This document shows positions 21,101-29,400 of a stretch of 64,000 nucleotides of DNA, one piece after another. Under the pieces are notes generated by a model. That model searched no databases. It was not told where the DNA came from and saw only the letters and a program-made list of their open reading frames with translations. The translations under genes and the position numbers were made by a program. Source of the stretch: Cynocephalus volans (lineage: Eukaryota > Chordata > Mammalia > Dermoptera > Cynocephalidae); contig NC_084463.1 of NCBI RefSeq assembly GCF_027409185.1, positions 158,325,869 through 158,389,868 on the forward strand. The letters are read 5' to 3'. Numbering within the stretch: position 1 is the first letter of the stretch; the number at the start of each line of letters is the position of its first letter.

Positions 21101-24036
21101 GGGGATTAAATGAGTTCACATGCGCAAAGCATCTAGAGCCATCTGGCACAGGGTGAGCACGCAGCAAATGTTAGTGATGGTTGTTATTTAATTGTTCCCT
21201 GTAGGATTTTTGTTTCTTTGGCTAGGTTCTGTATTTTTGGAGGATATGGATGATGGCTTTTACTCCTTTTCTTTATCTTACCAGGGACCAGATGCATAGC
21301 GAGTCACTCATACATGTGGAAACATCCTTACGGGTAATGAGGCATCTTCAACTTCCTCCCTGTCCTTAACTCCTAATATCCATTCAATTACCAGGTCCCA
21401 TAGATTCTAACTCCCTAACATCTCTGGTATCTATTTCGACCATCCCTTCTATCTGTCATCTCTGGCCTGGATCCTTGTGCAACTTGCTAATGGGTCTCCC
21501 TGCTGCTAGACTAAAACTTTCCACCCTGCAGTCAGGATGATGATCCTTAGAAGGTGATCTGAGAGCGCCACTGTCCTGCTAAACACCACCACATTCGATG
21601 GCTCCCCTTTGCCCCTGGAACACAGGCCACATTTTTGCCTCAGCATCCAGGCCAGGCCCTCTTGCTGTCCTCTCCAGCCCCGCCTCTGATGGCCTCCATG
21701 CCCTCCTGGGTGCCCATCCAGCCTTCCCCTGGCACTTGCAATTCTGACTTTTTTGCTCTCTTCACGCTTCAGTGATTTTACATTCCCCCCATGCCCTGTT
21801 CCTTTTGCCTGGGGTGCATGTACCCACTGCAACCTGCTCCCTGACTCTAACCTCACCTTCACACTCAGTGCAGCCATCGCTGACTCCAGCAAGCCCTCCT
21901 TTGGGCTCCCAGCACGCTCCAAGTTTATAAAGTGCATCTTCATTCATTCATTCCACAGACCACCTCCTCTGTGCTACGCTCTATCCTAGGTGCTGGGAGA
22001 CAGTGGTGAACAAAGACACTGGGCTTGATGCTGGGGACCAAAAGAGAGTATGACAGGGAGGAGATATAGTCTACAGGATACGACAGCAGGGAGTGTTGTG
22101 GTTAGAAGCACAGCTCTGGAGACAGGTGTCTGTGTTCAGATCCCAAATCTGCCACTTAACTAGCGGTGCGACCTTGAAGAAGCTGCTTAACCTCTCTGTG
22201 CTTCAATTTCCCCATCTGAAAAATGGGATTATAATACTAACTACCTTATAGTGCTGTCAGGAATGTTAAGGTGTTCATATTTGTAAAGCACTTAGCACAG
22301 CGCCTGGCACATAGTAAGTGCTTTATGTATAAATAAATATTTGTTAAACAAATGAATAACAATCATATAGACTCTGCACATAGATAGTCCTGGATTTAAA
22401 TCCTACCTCTGCTAGGTTTTAGCCATATGTAATTCTGGTAAAGTCACAGAACCAGGATGAGCCTCAGTTTCCTCATCTGTCAACTGCAGATAATGACACT
22501 TCCCTCAAAGAGACTGCATCTCCTGGGATCCCGCACATGCAGGGTGCTTAGCGCAGGACTGGCACCGGGTAAGGGCTTTGCAACACAGCTCTTCTAATAA
22601 GGCAAACACCCTCGAGGGGCTTACGGTCCTGAGGGGGAATAAAAACATTGGCCTCGGCTCACTGTCGGATGCCACCTCCTCCACAAAGCCTCCTCCACGT
22701 CCTGTGGTTTTTCAGTCTTTTGAACTCCCATGAACATTGATCCGGCTGTACCTCTTATGGGCTTTAGCTTTAAATTCCTTTTCTGTAACTGACCAGTTGA
22801 GTGGCACTGAACAATCACTTCCCTTCCCTGAGTCTTATCTTTTTTGTTTTTTCTTTTGATCTGTAAAGGGAGATAGAAATCACCTTTAACAGAGCAACAT
22901 GGTTGGAATCAAATGAGACAATGTCTGCAAAGCACCAGAATGTGCCTGGCACATGTTTGGCTCTTCAGCCTGTCATGGTCTCCTGCCTGGCCTGTCAGTT
23001 CACTGAGCAGTCTGATTTAACTCTGTGATTCCCAGAGATGGCAAGTGAAAGAGCCAGTGCGTCAATGACAAGATGAATGGACGGGAAGTGAACCCATGAG
23101 GGACGGGAGCAGGTGAGACGTTTCCTGGCCTGCTTGGGATTGTTTAAATCCTCCACTCCACAGAGTCTTTCTTCCACATACCCTCCCACCGTAGGGCCTT
23201 TGCACAAGATGGCATTTTCTTCCCTTCCCTCGTTGCCTGGTTAACCCTTGCCCGACATTCATATCTCGGTTCCAGGGTCACTTGCTCCAATGCCCACCCC
23301 TCCTGACCCCACACCCAGCCCAGAGGTAGGTCATAGTCTAAGGTCACAGCATGAAGTTGAAGTTGTAATTTTACACTTCTTTGTATGGCACTTTCATTAA
23401 CCGGCACTGCCCCCACTAGGCTGTAGACCCCACTGGAGCAGGGATGGTGCATTTTTGTATCCTCAGAGCTTAGCGCTGTGCCTATCCCAGAACAGGCCCT
23501 CACAAACTGTTGCAGAAATGCTTGAACTCTGAGTGTGAAGAAATCACACTCTTGGTTGGTGCATTTGCACCCATATCCTTCCTCTCTGCCTGCCCAGAGC
23601 CTGTCCTCAGATCCTAGGAGACCAGGCTCCTCTCCTGTCCTTAAGTGGTGCTGGGTGTGTGGTGGTGCCTGCACTAGGTGGGGAGAAGGGTTGCCGGGCA
23701 TACCTCTGTCACAATGGTGCTCCTGGTGATGTTGTAGACCCAGCCATCCAGGCATGGCTCGGTGGCCCCCTGGGTGTCATTGGGCAGGCTGGTGTTGGGC
23801 GGATGTACAAAACGGAGGCACCTCTTGGGCTTCCCACTTGGGTCCATGGGAAGCACCCAGGGCCCTGCAGAGGCGTTGGAGGGTGGGCGACAATGGTGGG
23901 CAGGGGTGGTGGCTGTGAAGATCTGCAGCAGGTTGTGGTTGGCTACGCAGAGGACGGGGAGGCCTAGCATGGCCACGTGCAGGAACTGGAATGGTCCCAT
24001 GCTGCCCACACGGTCCAGGATCTCGGAGAAGGTCAT
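6068..24036 (-). CDS. SLC22A8: SLC22A8, organic anion transporter 3 (OAT3), complete coding region in 10 exons
   Basis: The gene encodes a basolateral organic anion/dicarboxylate exchanger of the SLC22 branch of the major facilitator superfamily, known from kidney proximal tubule. Joined exons (24036-23704, 12711-12608, 12056-11902, 11356-11188, 8991-8868, 8657-8542, 7610-7396, 6717-6609, 6459-6256, 6167-6068) total 1629 nt, giving 542 residues, the same length as human OAT3, with no internal stop. The start [14 protein letters not shown] is the OAT3 N terminus. TM1 is followed by a large extracellular loop with four N-glycosylation sequons (N54, N81, N86, N102). The MFS loop 2-3 signature GDLSDRFGRK is at about 141-150. 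Residues reported for OAT3 substrate handling are kept: W334, F335, Y341, F362, K370 and R454. The cytoplasmic tail is charged ([10 protein letters not shown]). All introns are GT-AG. In human the neighbour is the paralogue SLC22A6, not seen here. Identification is firm; function is inferred from orthology. Confidence 0.97.
6256..6459 (-). CDS. SLC22A8: SLC22A8 exon 10 (codons 442-510)
   Basis: This 204-nt exon encodes TM11-TM12 with R454 (in MWARVGSM), which is linked to anion recognition, and the PETL...PLPET motif after TM12. The donor is GTCAGT, with an unusual C at +3. The following intron is only 88 nt. Reading through the donor would replace the tail with unrelated sequence. Confidence 0.93.
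6609..6717 (-). CDS. SLC22A8: SLC22A8 exon 9 (codons 406-442)
   Basis: This 109-nt exon encodes [18 protein letters not shown] and [13 protein letters not shown], the ELYPT motif typical of organic ion transporters before TM11. Acceptor is CTGCAG, donor is GTAGGT. Confidence 0.94.
7396..7610 (-). CDS. SLC22A8: SLC22A8 exon 8 (codons 334-406)
   Basis: This 215-nt exon is the longest internal coding exon and covers TM7-TM9. It carries W334, F335, Y341, F362 and K370, reported to shape the OAT3 substrate site, and the SYLGRH loop that repeats the MFS signature in the second half. Donor is GTGAGA. Confidence 0.94.
8542..8657 (-). CDS. SLC22A8: SLC22A8 exon 7 (codons 296-334)
   Basis: This 116-nt exon encodes the end of the central loop ([27 protein letters not shown]) and enters TM7 at W334, whose codon is split by the intron. 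Acceptor is CCCAAG, donor is GTAACC. Confidence 0.94.
8868..8991 (-). CDS. SLC22A8: SLC22A8 exon 6 (codons 254-295)
   Basis: This 124-nt exon starts the large central cytoplasmic loop. It carries the SLC22 motif PESIRW and a basic stretch ([15 protein letters not shown]) rich in potential phosphorylation sites. It ends in phase 0 at Glu. Donor is GTAGGG. Confidence 0.94.
10285..10478 (+). repeat. MIR SINE (SLC22A8 intron)
   Basis: CCTCAGTTTCCTCATCTATA, AAATGGGGCAATAATG and CACATAGTAAATGCTCAATG are the MIR core and 3' end, in the intron between exons 5 and 6. Confidence 0.85.
11188..11356 (-). CDS. SLC22A8: SLC22A8 exon 5 (codons 198-254)
   Basis: This 169-nt exon encodes [11 protein letters not shown], a cytoplasmic loop typical of OATs, then TM5 and TM6 ([16 protein letters not shown] ... 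FFIFFLSSW). Acceptor is CCTGCAG, donor is GTATGT. Confidence 0.94.
11585..11735 (+). repeat. MIR SINE (SLC22A8 intron)
   Basis: TTTCCTCATCTGTAAAATGG and GGATAATAGTCTCACTTAC, then a diverged 3' end, lie between exons 4 and 5. Confidence 0.8.
11902..12056 (-). CDS. SLC22A8: SLC22A8 exon 4 (codons 146-198)
   Basis: This 155-nt exon completes the signature as FGRK and encodes TM3 and TM4, with the conserved run [16 protein letters not shown]. Acceptor is CTGCAG, donor is GTGAGC. One nt of codon 198 (Asn) is left at the 3' edge. Confidence 0.94.
12608..12711 (-). CDS. SLC22A8: SLC22A8 exon 3 (codons 112-146)
   Basis: This 104-nt exon encodes WDLVCKSNK..., then TM2 and the start of the MFS GDLSDR signature. 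It is preceded by an intron of about 11 kb, the largest in the gene. Donor is GTGAGA. It ends in phase 2, splitting Arg146. Confidence 0.94.
13021..13437 (+). mobile_element. ERVL-MaLR solo LTR (MLT1/MST-like), diverged
   Basis: The order of landmarks is that of a MaLR LTR: GTGATTTGAATGTTCCCC, GGTGGGACC, GAATGGATTA, AGAAGGCCCTCACCA, an AATAAA-like signal and a TTATCCAGTTTCAGGTGTTC end. It is in the 11-kb intron, with no internal region. Confidence 0.75.
13985..14400 (-). mobile_element. Old L1 3'-UTR fragment (L1MA-like), antisense
   Basis: TTTTGATATATGTATACGAT, ATCACCTCACTTACTTGGCA and TGACTATAGTCACCCTGTTG read as the reverse complement of an L1M-type 3' UTR. A short SINE-like remnant (GGTGGCTGGCC) sits just to the left at about 13880-13895. 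Confidence 0.75.
14540..14712 (-). repeat. MIR SINE, antisense
   Basis: TTATTGAGG, CCAGGCACTGTCCTAAG, CTAATCCTCACAACAACCTT and CAGATGAGGAAACTGAGGCC are MIR read backwards. Confidence 0.85.
14745..15010 (+). repeat. L2 LINE 3' fragment
   Basis: TCAGGTTCCTGTCTTGCC, AAGGCCCTCCATGCTCTGGC and CCTGCCTACCTGTCTGGTC are typical of the L2 3' region. Confidence 0.7.
15042..15133 (-). repeat. tRNA-Ile-like SINE with perfect 13-bp target duplication
   Basis: On the minus strand the element has a pol III A box (GGTTAGCTCAGTTGG), an Ile-type anticodon region (GCTGATAACACC), a B box (GGGTTTGATCCC), a GGCTAGC-like end and an A-rich tail. CAAGAATGTTTTA flanks both sides (15029-15041 and 15134-15146) without mismatch. 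The arm before the anticodon is shortened. The type resembles the colugo CYN family as I remember it. Confidence 0.85.
15782..16308 (+). mobile_element. ERVL-MaLR LTR (MLT1A-like), interrupted by a SINE
   Basis: TGTTATAGGTTGAATTGTGT, CTCATTTGGAAATAGGG, GCAGATGTAATTAGCTAAG, CATCTACAAGCCAAGGAATG and TTTGTGGCATTTTGCTATGG are MLT1A landmarks in order. A SINE insertion splits the LTR at 16008-16070. Confidence 0.85.
16008..16070 (+). repeat. 5'-truncated tRNA-Ile-like SINE nested in an MLT1A LTR
   Basis: GCGTGGTGTTGATAACACCA, TTCAGATCCCTGCACCGGCC and CCCCTCCAAAAA correspond to the 3' two thirds of the SINE at 15.1 kb. Flanks GGATGGAGGCAGAG and GGTTGGAAGCAGAG (two mismatches) look like its target duplication. 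Confidence 0.75.
16800..17038 (+). mobile_element. L1 3'-UTR end with poly-A (L1MA-like)
   Basis: GTGACTGTAGTTAACAGG, GAATGTTCTCACCAGGAAA, CTGTACCCCATAAATATG and TCAATTAAAAATAAAAC are the 3' end of an old L1, terminating in an A-rich tail. Confidence 0.75.
17040..18335. other. SLC22A8 intron 2, no gene recognised
   Basis: The left part (to about 17330) resembles an L2 3' end (TAGTAGCTAGCAGAATAG, CATAGTAAATGTTAATG). The remainder is unique intron sequence with only shadow open frames. Confidence 0.4.
18340..18770 (+). repeat. Two MIR SINEs in series
   Basis: The first copy (about 18340-18535) carries GGGCCAGTTATCTGACCTCT and a CTTATCTGGAGG segment. The second (about 18575-18770) carries GAGTCTGGAGTCAGGACTTC, CTCTGTGAAATGGGGATGAC and GCATACAGCAGGTGCTTACC. 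Confidence 0.7.
18771..19870. other. SLC22A8 intron 2, GC-rich unique sequence
   Basis: Long overlapping open frames occur on both strands because the sequence is GC-rich. None has recognisable domains or splice-site support. Confidence 0.4.
19880..20090 (-). repeat. MIR SINE, antisense
   Basis: GAACTGAGCGCTTTCTAAGT, TTTAATCCTCACCCTGGC and GGATGAGGAAACTGAG are reverse-complement MIR landmarks. Confidence 0.8.
20965..21185 (+). repeat. MIR SINE
   Basis: GAGCCTGACTACTGGGTTTG, CAGTCTCATCTGTGAAAATG, GATTAAATGAGTTCACATG and CGCAGCAAATGTTAGTGATG follow the MIR consensus. Confidence 0.8.
21390..21990 (+). repeat. L2 LINE 3' fragment
   Basis: GTCTCCCTGCTGCTAGACTA, CACCCTGCAGTCAGGATGAT and CATTCATTCATTCC are L2 3'-end landmarks. 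Confidence 0.7.
22090..22345 (+). repeat. MIR SINE, near full length
   Basis: GTGGTTAGAAGCACAGCTCT, CTTAACCTCTCTGTGCTTC, AATTTCCCCATCTGAAAAAT and GCCTGGCACATAGTAAGTGC cover most of MIR; this is the best preserved copy in the window. Confidence 0.9.
22375..22960 (+). repeat. Two further MIR copies
   Basis: One copy (about 22375-22590) has GATGAGCCTCAGTTTCCTC and TCATCTGTCAACTGCAGATA. The other (about 22795-22960) has GATCTGTAAAGGGAG, GAATCAAATGAGACAATG and TGTGCCTGGCACATG. Confidence 0.7.
23170..23530 (+). repeat. L2 LINE 3' fragment next to SLC22A8 coding exon 1
   Basis: GGGCCTTTGCACAAGATGG, GGTCACTTGCTCCAATGCC and CTCAGAGCTTAGCGCTGTGC are L2 landmarks. The element ends less than 200 bp from the exon 2 donor. 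Confidence 0.7.
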
Positions 24037-24060
24037 GGTGTCGGGTAAGACGAGCCAGAG
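23704..24060 (-). CDS. SLC22A8: SLC22A8 exon 2 (first coding exon; codons 1-111)
   Basis: The exon holds 24 nt of leader, the ATG at 24036 and 333 coding nt. It covers the N terminus, TM1 and the glycosylated extracellular loop with its cysteines, ending ...IVTE in phase 0. Acceptor is CCCACAG, donor is GTATGC. Confidence 0.95.
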
Positions 24061-24084
24061 CTGTGGGCAAGGCACCAGGCCAGG

Positions 24085-24390
24085 GAGAGGTATGTGCATA
24101 CATGTAACACATGGGCCTATGGACGGTGTAGAACTACATGTGGGAGATTGTGTCCAGGTGGATGTATAAGCACAAGTGTGTGGAGCAGTGTATGTATATA
24201 TGCATAAAGATGTGGGGGTGGAGTTGTGTGTACCCACAGAGTCACCTGTGTACATGCTAGGATGTACCCAGCTTCATGGAGAGATATGGGATCACAGGTG
24301 GGTAGACACAGAGGTGTCTATAAGTATGTGCACACTTAGGCACAGCTGTGTGAGCTCGGGTGTGTGGCTGTGGGTATAGGTATGTGCTCA
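24085..24390. repeat. Degenerate TG-rich minisatellite in SLC22A8 intron 1
   Basis: Words such as GTGTGTGGAGCAGTGTATG, TATATATGCATAAAGATGTG and GTACCCACAGAGTCACCTGT form a decayed TG/CA repeat. It fills almost half of the 703-bp first intron. Confidence 0.5.
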
Positions 24391-24763
24391 GCTAATCTGG
24401 TCATGCGTGCAGCAGGCAGTGCAGCTACATAGCAGGGACTGAGGGGCCCAGTCCTGGATGTTGGCTATACAGGTCAGAGGGTGATGGTGGGTGGGAGACA
24501 CCCCTGATTGCTCTGGGCAGAAACACAGGGTTAGCAGAGCTCAGTCTGCCTGCTGGGAAGGGCGTCCCCAAGCCCAGGGCCTCCCGGCTTTTGGCTGTTC
24601 CCTGAGGCTGGGTCCCCTATGCTGGGATGTCAGAAAGGGCCCACGCAGGTCCCAGAAGGCATTAGGGGCCTGGCCAGTTGCATCAGGGAAGCAGGGCCTG
24701 GCCTTAGGCACTTCTTGGGGGTTCCTGGGTACCTGGACTTGGGGGCCCTCCATCCCTCCTCAC

Positions 24764-24876
24764 CTGGTGGCTGGGTCTGGCTCCAGTGGGTCTGTTGGTC
24801 AGTGAAGCAGAGTCCCCTGCTCTGTCCCAGGGTCCGGCAGCAGCTGTAGTTGGGCAGCTCAGCTCCAACAAGCTGT
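24764..24876 (-). other. SLC22A8: SLC22A8 non-coding exon 1 (5' UTR)
   Basis: On the minus strand the segment ends CCACCAG followed by the donor GTGAGG (exon edge 24764). It can splice to the acceptor CCCACAG just before 24060, which starts a 24-nt leader ahead of the ATG at 24036. The 5' edge is set about 30 nt downstream of the TATA box and is approximate. A non-coding first exon is known for human SLC22A8. Confidence 0.65.
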
Positions 24877-24896
24877 GTTTGTCCTTTCCCCAGGGG

Positions 24897-24960
24897 GGCT
24901 TATATAAGGCATAAGCTGTTTCTCGGGCTAATGTTTGACTTTCTTTTGAGGATTAACATC
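24897..24960 (-). promoter_or_regulatory. SLC22A8 core promoter: TATA box and HNF1-like site
   Basis: A TATA box (TTATATAA, 24900-24907) lies about 30 nt upstream of the inferred first exon. Some 38 nt further upstream, on the minus strand, is GTTAATCCTCAAA (24945-24957). It has a perfect GTTAAT half-site of the HNF1 consensus and a degenerate second half. HNF1 alpha/beta control of the human OAT3 promoter through a site close to the start is established; use of this site here is inferred. Confidence 0.6.
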
Positions 24961-27900
24961 ACTGGCAGGGAGAATGCTGTGGACCCACCAAGCTCAGCTC
25001 TCCTCAAAAGGCTGCCTCAGCGAAGGCCAGCGGGGGTGCAGGGGGGCATGGCTGAGCCCAGTGGGGCTGCTGGCTGGACAGACGGACAGGCAGCCCGGGC
25101 AGGCTCACCTGAGGGAGGGTCTGGGAGGGGGACTGGTCCGACACCTGAGGGTCTGGGGTCCCTCTGAGCTGATGTTCTGGGTCTTCAGCTGAGAATAGCC
25201 GATGGGACAGGTGCTACCTCCCAGGGACAGACAACGCTCCCCACCATCCCACCTCCCCCTGCCTGCTGCCTCATGCATATGGGCATGGGGATTTGCCTCC
25301 CAGCGCACATCCAGACAGAAAATGTCACCTGCATCTGTCCCTGAGGACACAGGGCTGTCATTCCCTGGGCCTCAGGGGCAGCCAGGGCCTCCCCTGTCCA
25401 AGTCTCCAATGCAGGTGAACTGTCCCTTCCATCTGCCCTCAAGGGACAGGCCCCTCTTCTGATTAGCTCCTTCCTCCTGGGGACCAATCACAGTCCCCAC
25501 TGTTTTGTTTTTTCTCTGAATAATCTTTTAATTATATAATAACGTGTTTCTTGCATCGAATGTAGGGAGTACAGACACGCCAAACAAACCAAAACAAAAC
25601 ATCCGGTCTCACCTGACAGCCAACCCCGTGAGTGCTCTGATATATGTTCTTGCAGCCCTTTCTTCGGCAGAGACTTCGGTCTAAGACCCCGTCTTCTAGC
25701 AGCCAGCATTAGGTTCATTTAAGCCTCAAAGAGCCCTGCTACTTTCCTAGCATTATCAATGAGGAAACTGAGGCAAAGAGAGGTGCAGTCACCTGCCTAT
25801 GTTCCTCCAGCCAGGAAGTGGCAGGCCAGGGGTAGTGTGGCTCTAAGCCCTCTTCTGTCCCTTAGAGCCAACATTTCCTATGAGTTCTCCGGGGCACTGG
25901 GCTATATTTCCTCTCCCTTAGCAACACACCTGGACTGGTCTTCGGCATCGTTCCTGCCTACTACCTCCAGGGACTCCTAGCCCATCCCACCTGCTCTGGG
26001 CTATGGGGAGACCTTCTTAGGGCTCCCCTTCTTGTTTGGGGAGCTGCTTCCCATTCTCCTCCCGGGCCCCCTTCTCCACCAGTACAGCATCCAAGCTCCC
26101 AGGGCTCTGCCGAGCTCCTCCCCTCTGCCCCCTCCAGCTCTTCCCCCCAGGGCAGGACAGGGTCAGCTTGTCAACCCTCATCCAGCCCCTCCTCTCCCTT
26201 CCCACCTGGGCCCAGCAGTTACTGACGTCCTCAGAGTGGCCTGAGGCAGGGCGAGATCCGGAGTCATCAAAGGAAGATTAAATTATGCTCCAGAGCAGCC
26301 AAGGGGTTGTTTGAGGAAGGTTTTCGACTGTGGGGCTTGCAGCAAGCTGGGCGGCTGCTCCGAGCCCCCCTGTCCTGCACATTCGCCCTCTTGGAGATTT
26401 TCTGTTTCCTAATTGGCCTGAGTTATCCATCTGTTCCTATCCTAGTGGAATGTTGTTTAAAGGAGCCTGATGACTTCCCACTGAGGCTGCTGGAGTGGAG
26501 CCAGAGTAAACAGGTCCAAATGGCCCAGTCGGGCAGGTGCACAGGGGCCCCCAGCCCCCAATGGATGTGACTGGATTCACGGTATCTGAATTGAGGATAT
26601 GGGGAATTGTGTGATGTACTTGTTATATGACCTTGGGCAAATCACCTCTCTCTGGGCCTCTTGTCTCTCTTCGTTAGTTAAGTGGCTTTTTAAAAAAGCA
26701 ACAGAAGCCTTTTATTCAAAGGCTATATTCTGTTCATAGGATCCATGCATAAAGCAGACAATACAGAAGGTGCTCTGGGAGAAGAGGGGCAGCAAGAGGC
26801 CCCTCCATCCTCCTCCTCCCCCACCCCTCAGTTCATCCTAACCTTTGACATCCTTTGCTCCAGGCTGTTCCTGCCCGAGGTGTCTGCATGACATTAGGAG
26901 ATCCATCACTTCTCACACGCTGCGATCCTCAGTTCAATACGTCAAGTTAATTTTCTTTAAAAAAGAGATGATGCAGTGGGGAAATCTTACATGCTAAATG
27001 CATTTTTAATTTGGGATACGGAAATAGATTTTCTCTCTCTCTCCCTCCTTTCCTTCCTCAGTTCCTTCTCCACACTCCCCTCTCTTCCCTTCATCTTTTG
27101 TCTAAACTCTCCCAGAGTCTCTTTTAAGATGGAGTCTCCTCTGGGCTGGATTCAGTCAGTTGCCCTTGCTCTCTGCTGGGTCCCAGCAGCGACATGTGTT
27201 TGAATTGGGAGGGCCCATGAAATCATCTAACCCAATGTCCTCATCTTATCTACAGGAAACTGAGGTCCAGTGAGAAAAGAAACACGGGTTTGCTTCCCAG
27301 TTTTCCTGGCACGCGCTTACAGTACATGATCTTCCTAAATCTTAAATTCACTGAGGCTGTGACAAGTGAAAGAGGGGACTCTTATTCCTGAGAGCGGTAA
27401 GGGAGTCTAGGCATTCTGGACAATTACAGGAGGCCTCGATGGATTTTCCTGACCCACTCATCCATCCATCCATCCAATGTGTCTCACGGTCTTGTACGTC
27501 TGAGGCCACATGCTAGCAGCTATGGTACCCACCCTCCTCTCCAGTGTGCTTGTCAGCTCCAAAACGATTATGGCACAAAGGAGACCGACCTCAGTGTCAC
27601 AGGAGATGAGGAGGTTTGAGGAACTGATCAGGGTGGGTTGCTCCTGGAGAAGGTGGCATTTACACCAGGCTTTGATGATTAGGGGAGGTCAATAAATAGA
27701 ATTGGAGAGGGATCTGCAGACCCAGAGCATGTTGGGGAAACGGGAGGTAAAATGGATGAACTAGCTTGAGCAGAACTTCTCTGCCCACCCAGAGTGGTGA
27801 CCTTGGTCTCAGAGATTGGGACATCTCTGGGATAGTCTCGGAAGGGCTGATGATCCCCTGGGCTTCTCTGTCCCCATGGGGGTGGGAAGGGGAAGCTCCT

Positions 27901-28400
27901 GAGGCTTGTTCACCTGACATGCCAGGAGCTGACTGGTGCTCAGTGGTAACTGAGCTCACTCTGTGCAGAGTCTGGGTCTCTCATCCCTCACAGAGGTTCC
28001 ACTGGGCCACGTGAGCCCTCCAGGTGTCCCTGCTCCCTGCTGTCTACCTGCTCACCACCCTCTCAAGGGTCCAAGACTGAAGCTGTAGCATGCGTGGAGC
28101 CCTGTCCTGCTGTTCAGACTGTGGCGCAGGTGGGGATGGTGTTCAGTAAATTCCCAAGGGCCAGGAGCTCTTCTTCCCTGGTGGCCGAGTGGGGTCCTCT
28201 CAGCCCCTGACTTTTTCACTGGCTTACTAGGGACCCCACATTCAGCCCCTGTCTTTGGGCAGCTGCAACAGAATAGGAGGCCCGTGGGGGGTGGTTTCAG
28301 TCTGGACCTGGGCAAGGGGTTGTGCCTTGCCCTCGCCCCAATCCCTCCTCCCCCTCCACGGGCTGATTCTAAAATTTCCTTCATGGTAAGGAGGAAAGGG
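24961..28400. other. Upstream flank of SLC22A8, no gene recognised
   Basis: Unique sequence with one antisense MIR piece (about 25735-25850, AATGAGGAAACTGAGGCAAA) and an L2-like stretch near 27430-27560. No coding exon is recognisable. Enhancers of SLC22A8 could lie here but nothing specific is visible. Confidence 0.4.
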
Positions 28401-28414
28401 GATTCCACACAGCT

Positions 28415-28590
28415 GGATCTGAACCTTGACTCCGCTACTTGCTATCTGTGTGGCCTGGGGCAGGTGATATCACCTGTTCAAGACTCAGTTTCCTGGCCTG
28501 TAAAATGAGGATTAAAACCTACCTTACAAGATTGTTGGGATTTTAAATAAAGTACAGTACGTAAAGTCTGAACACAGCACCAAGCACGCA
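28415..28590 (+). repeat. MIR SINE
   Basis: CTGAACCTTGACTCCGCTAC, AAGACTCAGTTTCCTGGCC and TGTAAAATGAGGATTAAAAC follow MIR. Confidence 0.8.
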
Positions 28591-28859
28591 GGACTCAATG
28601 TGAGGGTGAGTCCTGAGGGAATAGGTCTTAGGAAGGCTGAACACTCCCAGAAGAAGAGAAGGAGGAGGAGATTGCTGGGAGGAGTGGGGACAGAAGGATC
28701 CCCTTTGGCTCCTGGGGCACAGGCCAGCAGGGCTTTGAGGTGAGTGGGTAGAGAACGCCCTGGCCCAGCCAATCCTGGCTGAGCCCATCATGTTGCCAGG
28801 CAGGCTGGTCCTGTTGTTACCTCAAGTGACAAATGGCAAGGACACAGGACCCCTCTGAG

Positions 28860-29400
28860 GCCCTGGACGACTAAGGGACTGTGCTCCCGCCGCTGGAAGC
28901 CGGCAGCCCCCGGCAAAGCTAAATGACTCTCAGGGGCAGCTCTGAAGGAATGGCGGGGAGAGTCGCCCCCTTCTGGTTCACAGGCGCAACTGCAGGTCTT
29001 TCTTCCGGATGGCGCGGCTGAGTTTGGGGCCTCCCGCCACCTGGGCGGAGCCCAGCACAGAGAAGGAATTTATGTGGATCCAGAAGCGCCCCCGCACACT
29101 GGACAACTGAGGTAAGAACCTGAGGGAGGGGACTCCAGGCTGATGCTCCTTAGCTCCAGGCTGATGGCAACAGATGCCACGGTCCCTATACCCCCAGCAT
29201 GGCTTTCTGCTCATCAAATGCCTTGAACTGGAGTTGGCACGCTCAAATGCCCAGGGGTCCAGGCGACATGAATGAGTGAGGGGGCTCGGTGTCGGCAGCG
29301 GGGAGCAGCGGGTCCACGCAGAACTGCAGAGCGCATGTCCAGTCTGAAGCGGGCAGCGGCCGCTCAGCACCAGCTGGTGTTGCCATGGCGATATGCAGGC
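28860..29400. other. GC/CpG-rich segment, unrecognised
   Basis: CpG density rises around 28890-29100 and 29280-29395 (GCGGCCGC-type words, CCGGATGGCGCGG). A minus-strand open frame of 130 codons (29370-28978) and short plus-strand frames cross it. I do not recognise any product. On the plus strand GAGGTAAGAAC at about 29109 looks like a splice donor. Confidence 0.35.
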
